Source: an uncultured Collinsella sp.
GTDB taxonomy: Bacteria > Actinomycetota > Coriobacteriia > Coriobacteriales > Coriobacteriaceae
NCBI GenBank assembly: GCA_958448375.1
Contig: CAUDDU010000003.1
Location: forward strand, 1-16,490
Direction of reading: 5' to 3'
DNA length: 16,490 nucleotides
Shown piece by piece: positions 16,240-16,490 of the stretch. Both the position numbers and the translations under genes were made by a program. Below the pieces are notes generated by a model. The model made no database searches and was not told the origin of the DNA. It saw nothing but the letters and a program-made list of their open reading frames with translations. Position 1 is the first letter of the stretch, and every line of letters starts with the position of its first letter.

Positions 16240-16490
16240 ATGGACACACTGCTCGAGGCCATTGACGTCTGCGATGTCGATGGCTTTTGCTATGGCAACT
16301 ATACGGACGAGGAGGCCGGCACCGGTTGCACCGTAATCGTGGCACCCGAGGGCGCCACCGGCGGCGTTGACGTACGCGGTGGCGCTCCCGCTTCGCGCGA
16401 AACCGACCTGCTGCGACCCGAGAACACCGTCGACAAGGTACACGCCGTCTGCCTTTCGGGTGGATCGGCCTTTGGCCTCGAGGCTGCAAG
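16240..16490 (+). CDS. P1-family peptidase (DmpA/NylC-like), N-terminal part
   Basis: The 83 residues present resemble the start of P1-family (MEROPS S58-like) N-terminal nucleophile hydrolases such as DmpA aminopeptidase and 6-aminohexanoate oligomer hydrolase. Typical family elements are GTGCTVIVAPEGATGGVDVR, GGAPASRETDLL and LSGGSAFGLEAA. The family is made as one chain that cleaves itself before a Ser or Thr; that site would lie beyond the window. ATG 16240 has AGGAG 6 nt upstream. It follows the maf terminator, so it is probably a separate unit. Substrate is unknown. Confidence 0.85.
   Translation, partial: MDTLLEAIDVCDVDGFCYGNYTDEEAGTGCTVIVAPEGATGGVDVRGGAPASRETDLLRPENTVDKVHAVCLSGGSAFGLEAA

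Overview
The window reads as a chromosomal stretch from a high-GC Gram-positive anaerobe of the Coriobacteriia, most likely Collinsella or a close relative. This rests on the strong G/C third-position bias, the arginine deiminase genes, the PTS beta-glucoside genes, the style of the proteins and the short AT-rich spacers. It is an inference from protein character, not a database match.

Left part (1-5407, all minus strand): an arginine-catabolism locus. Transcription runs arcA2 (arginine deiminase, 4166-5407) -> PLP aminotransferase (2892-4016, closed by a terminator at 2804-2842), then arcA1 (1078-2319) -> ornithine carbamoyltransferase arcB/argF (1-971, cut by the window edge just before its stop). 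The two arcA genes encode the same 413-residue protein and differ at only two positions out of 1242 by my reading. Their upstream regions are clearly homologous but diverged. Both keep a -10/-35 pair, a pair of GAACGG sites 21 bp apart, and a roughly 76-nt 5' leader with two stem-loops whose pairing is preserved despite sequence change.

Middle (5408-9872, plus strand): an AT-rich divergent spacer, then polyphosphate kinase ppk1 with a Pro/Ala-rich C-terminal extension, a strong terminator, and a TRAM-domain 23S rRNA uracil-C5 methyltransferase (rlmD type).

Accessory block (9873-14668): a 0.4-kb internally deleted IS3/IS150-type element with both ends recognisable, then a minus-strand operon of EamA transporter -> 6-phospho-beta-glucosidase (AscB-like) -> PTS EIIBC (AscF-like). 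The PTS protein imports and phosphorylates an aryl- or beta-glucoside, and the GH1 enzyme splits the phosphorylated product. The operon is preceded by a candidate promoter, an intrinsic terminator and a 60-nt hairpin that engages the EamA ribosome-binding site. Two tandem 45-bp dyad repeats lie between the operon and the next core genes.

Right part (15018-end, plus strand): a DJ-1/PfpI protein overlapping a Maf nucleotide pyrophosphatase by ATGA, a terminator, and the start of a P1-family (DmpA/NylC-like) peptidase cut by the window edge.

I found no tRNA, rRNA or CRISPR array. The most unusual signals are regulatory and evolutionary: homogenised arcA copies with covarying leaders, a shared GAACGGTAT motif, the structured leader of the EamA-glucosidase operon, and the tandem dyads.
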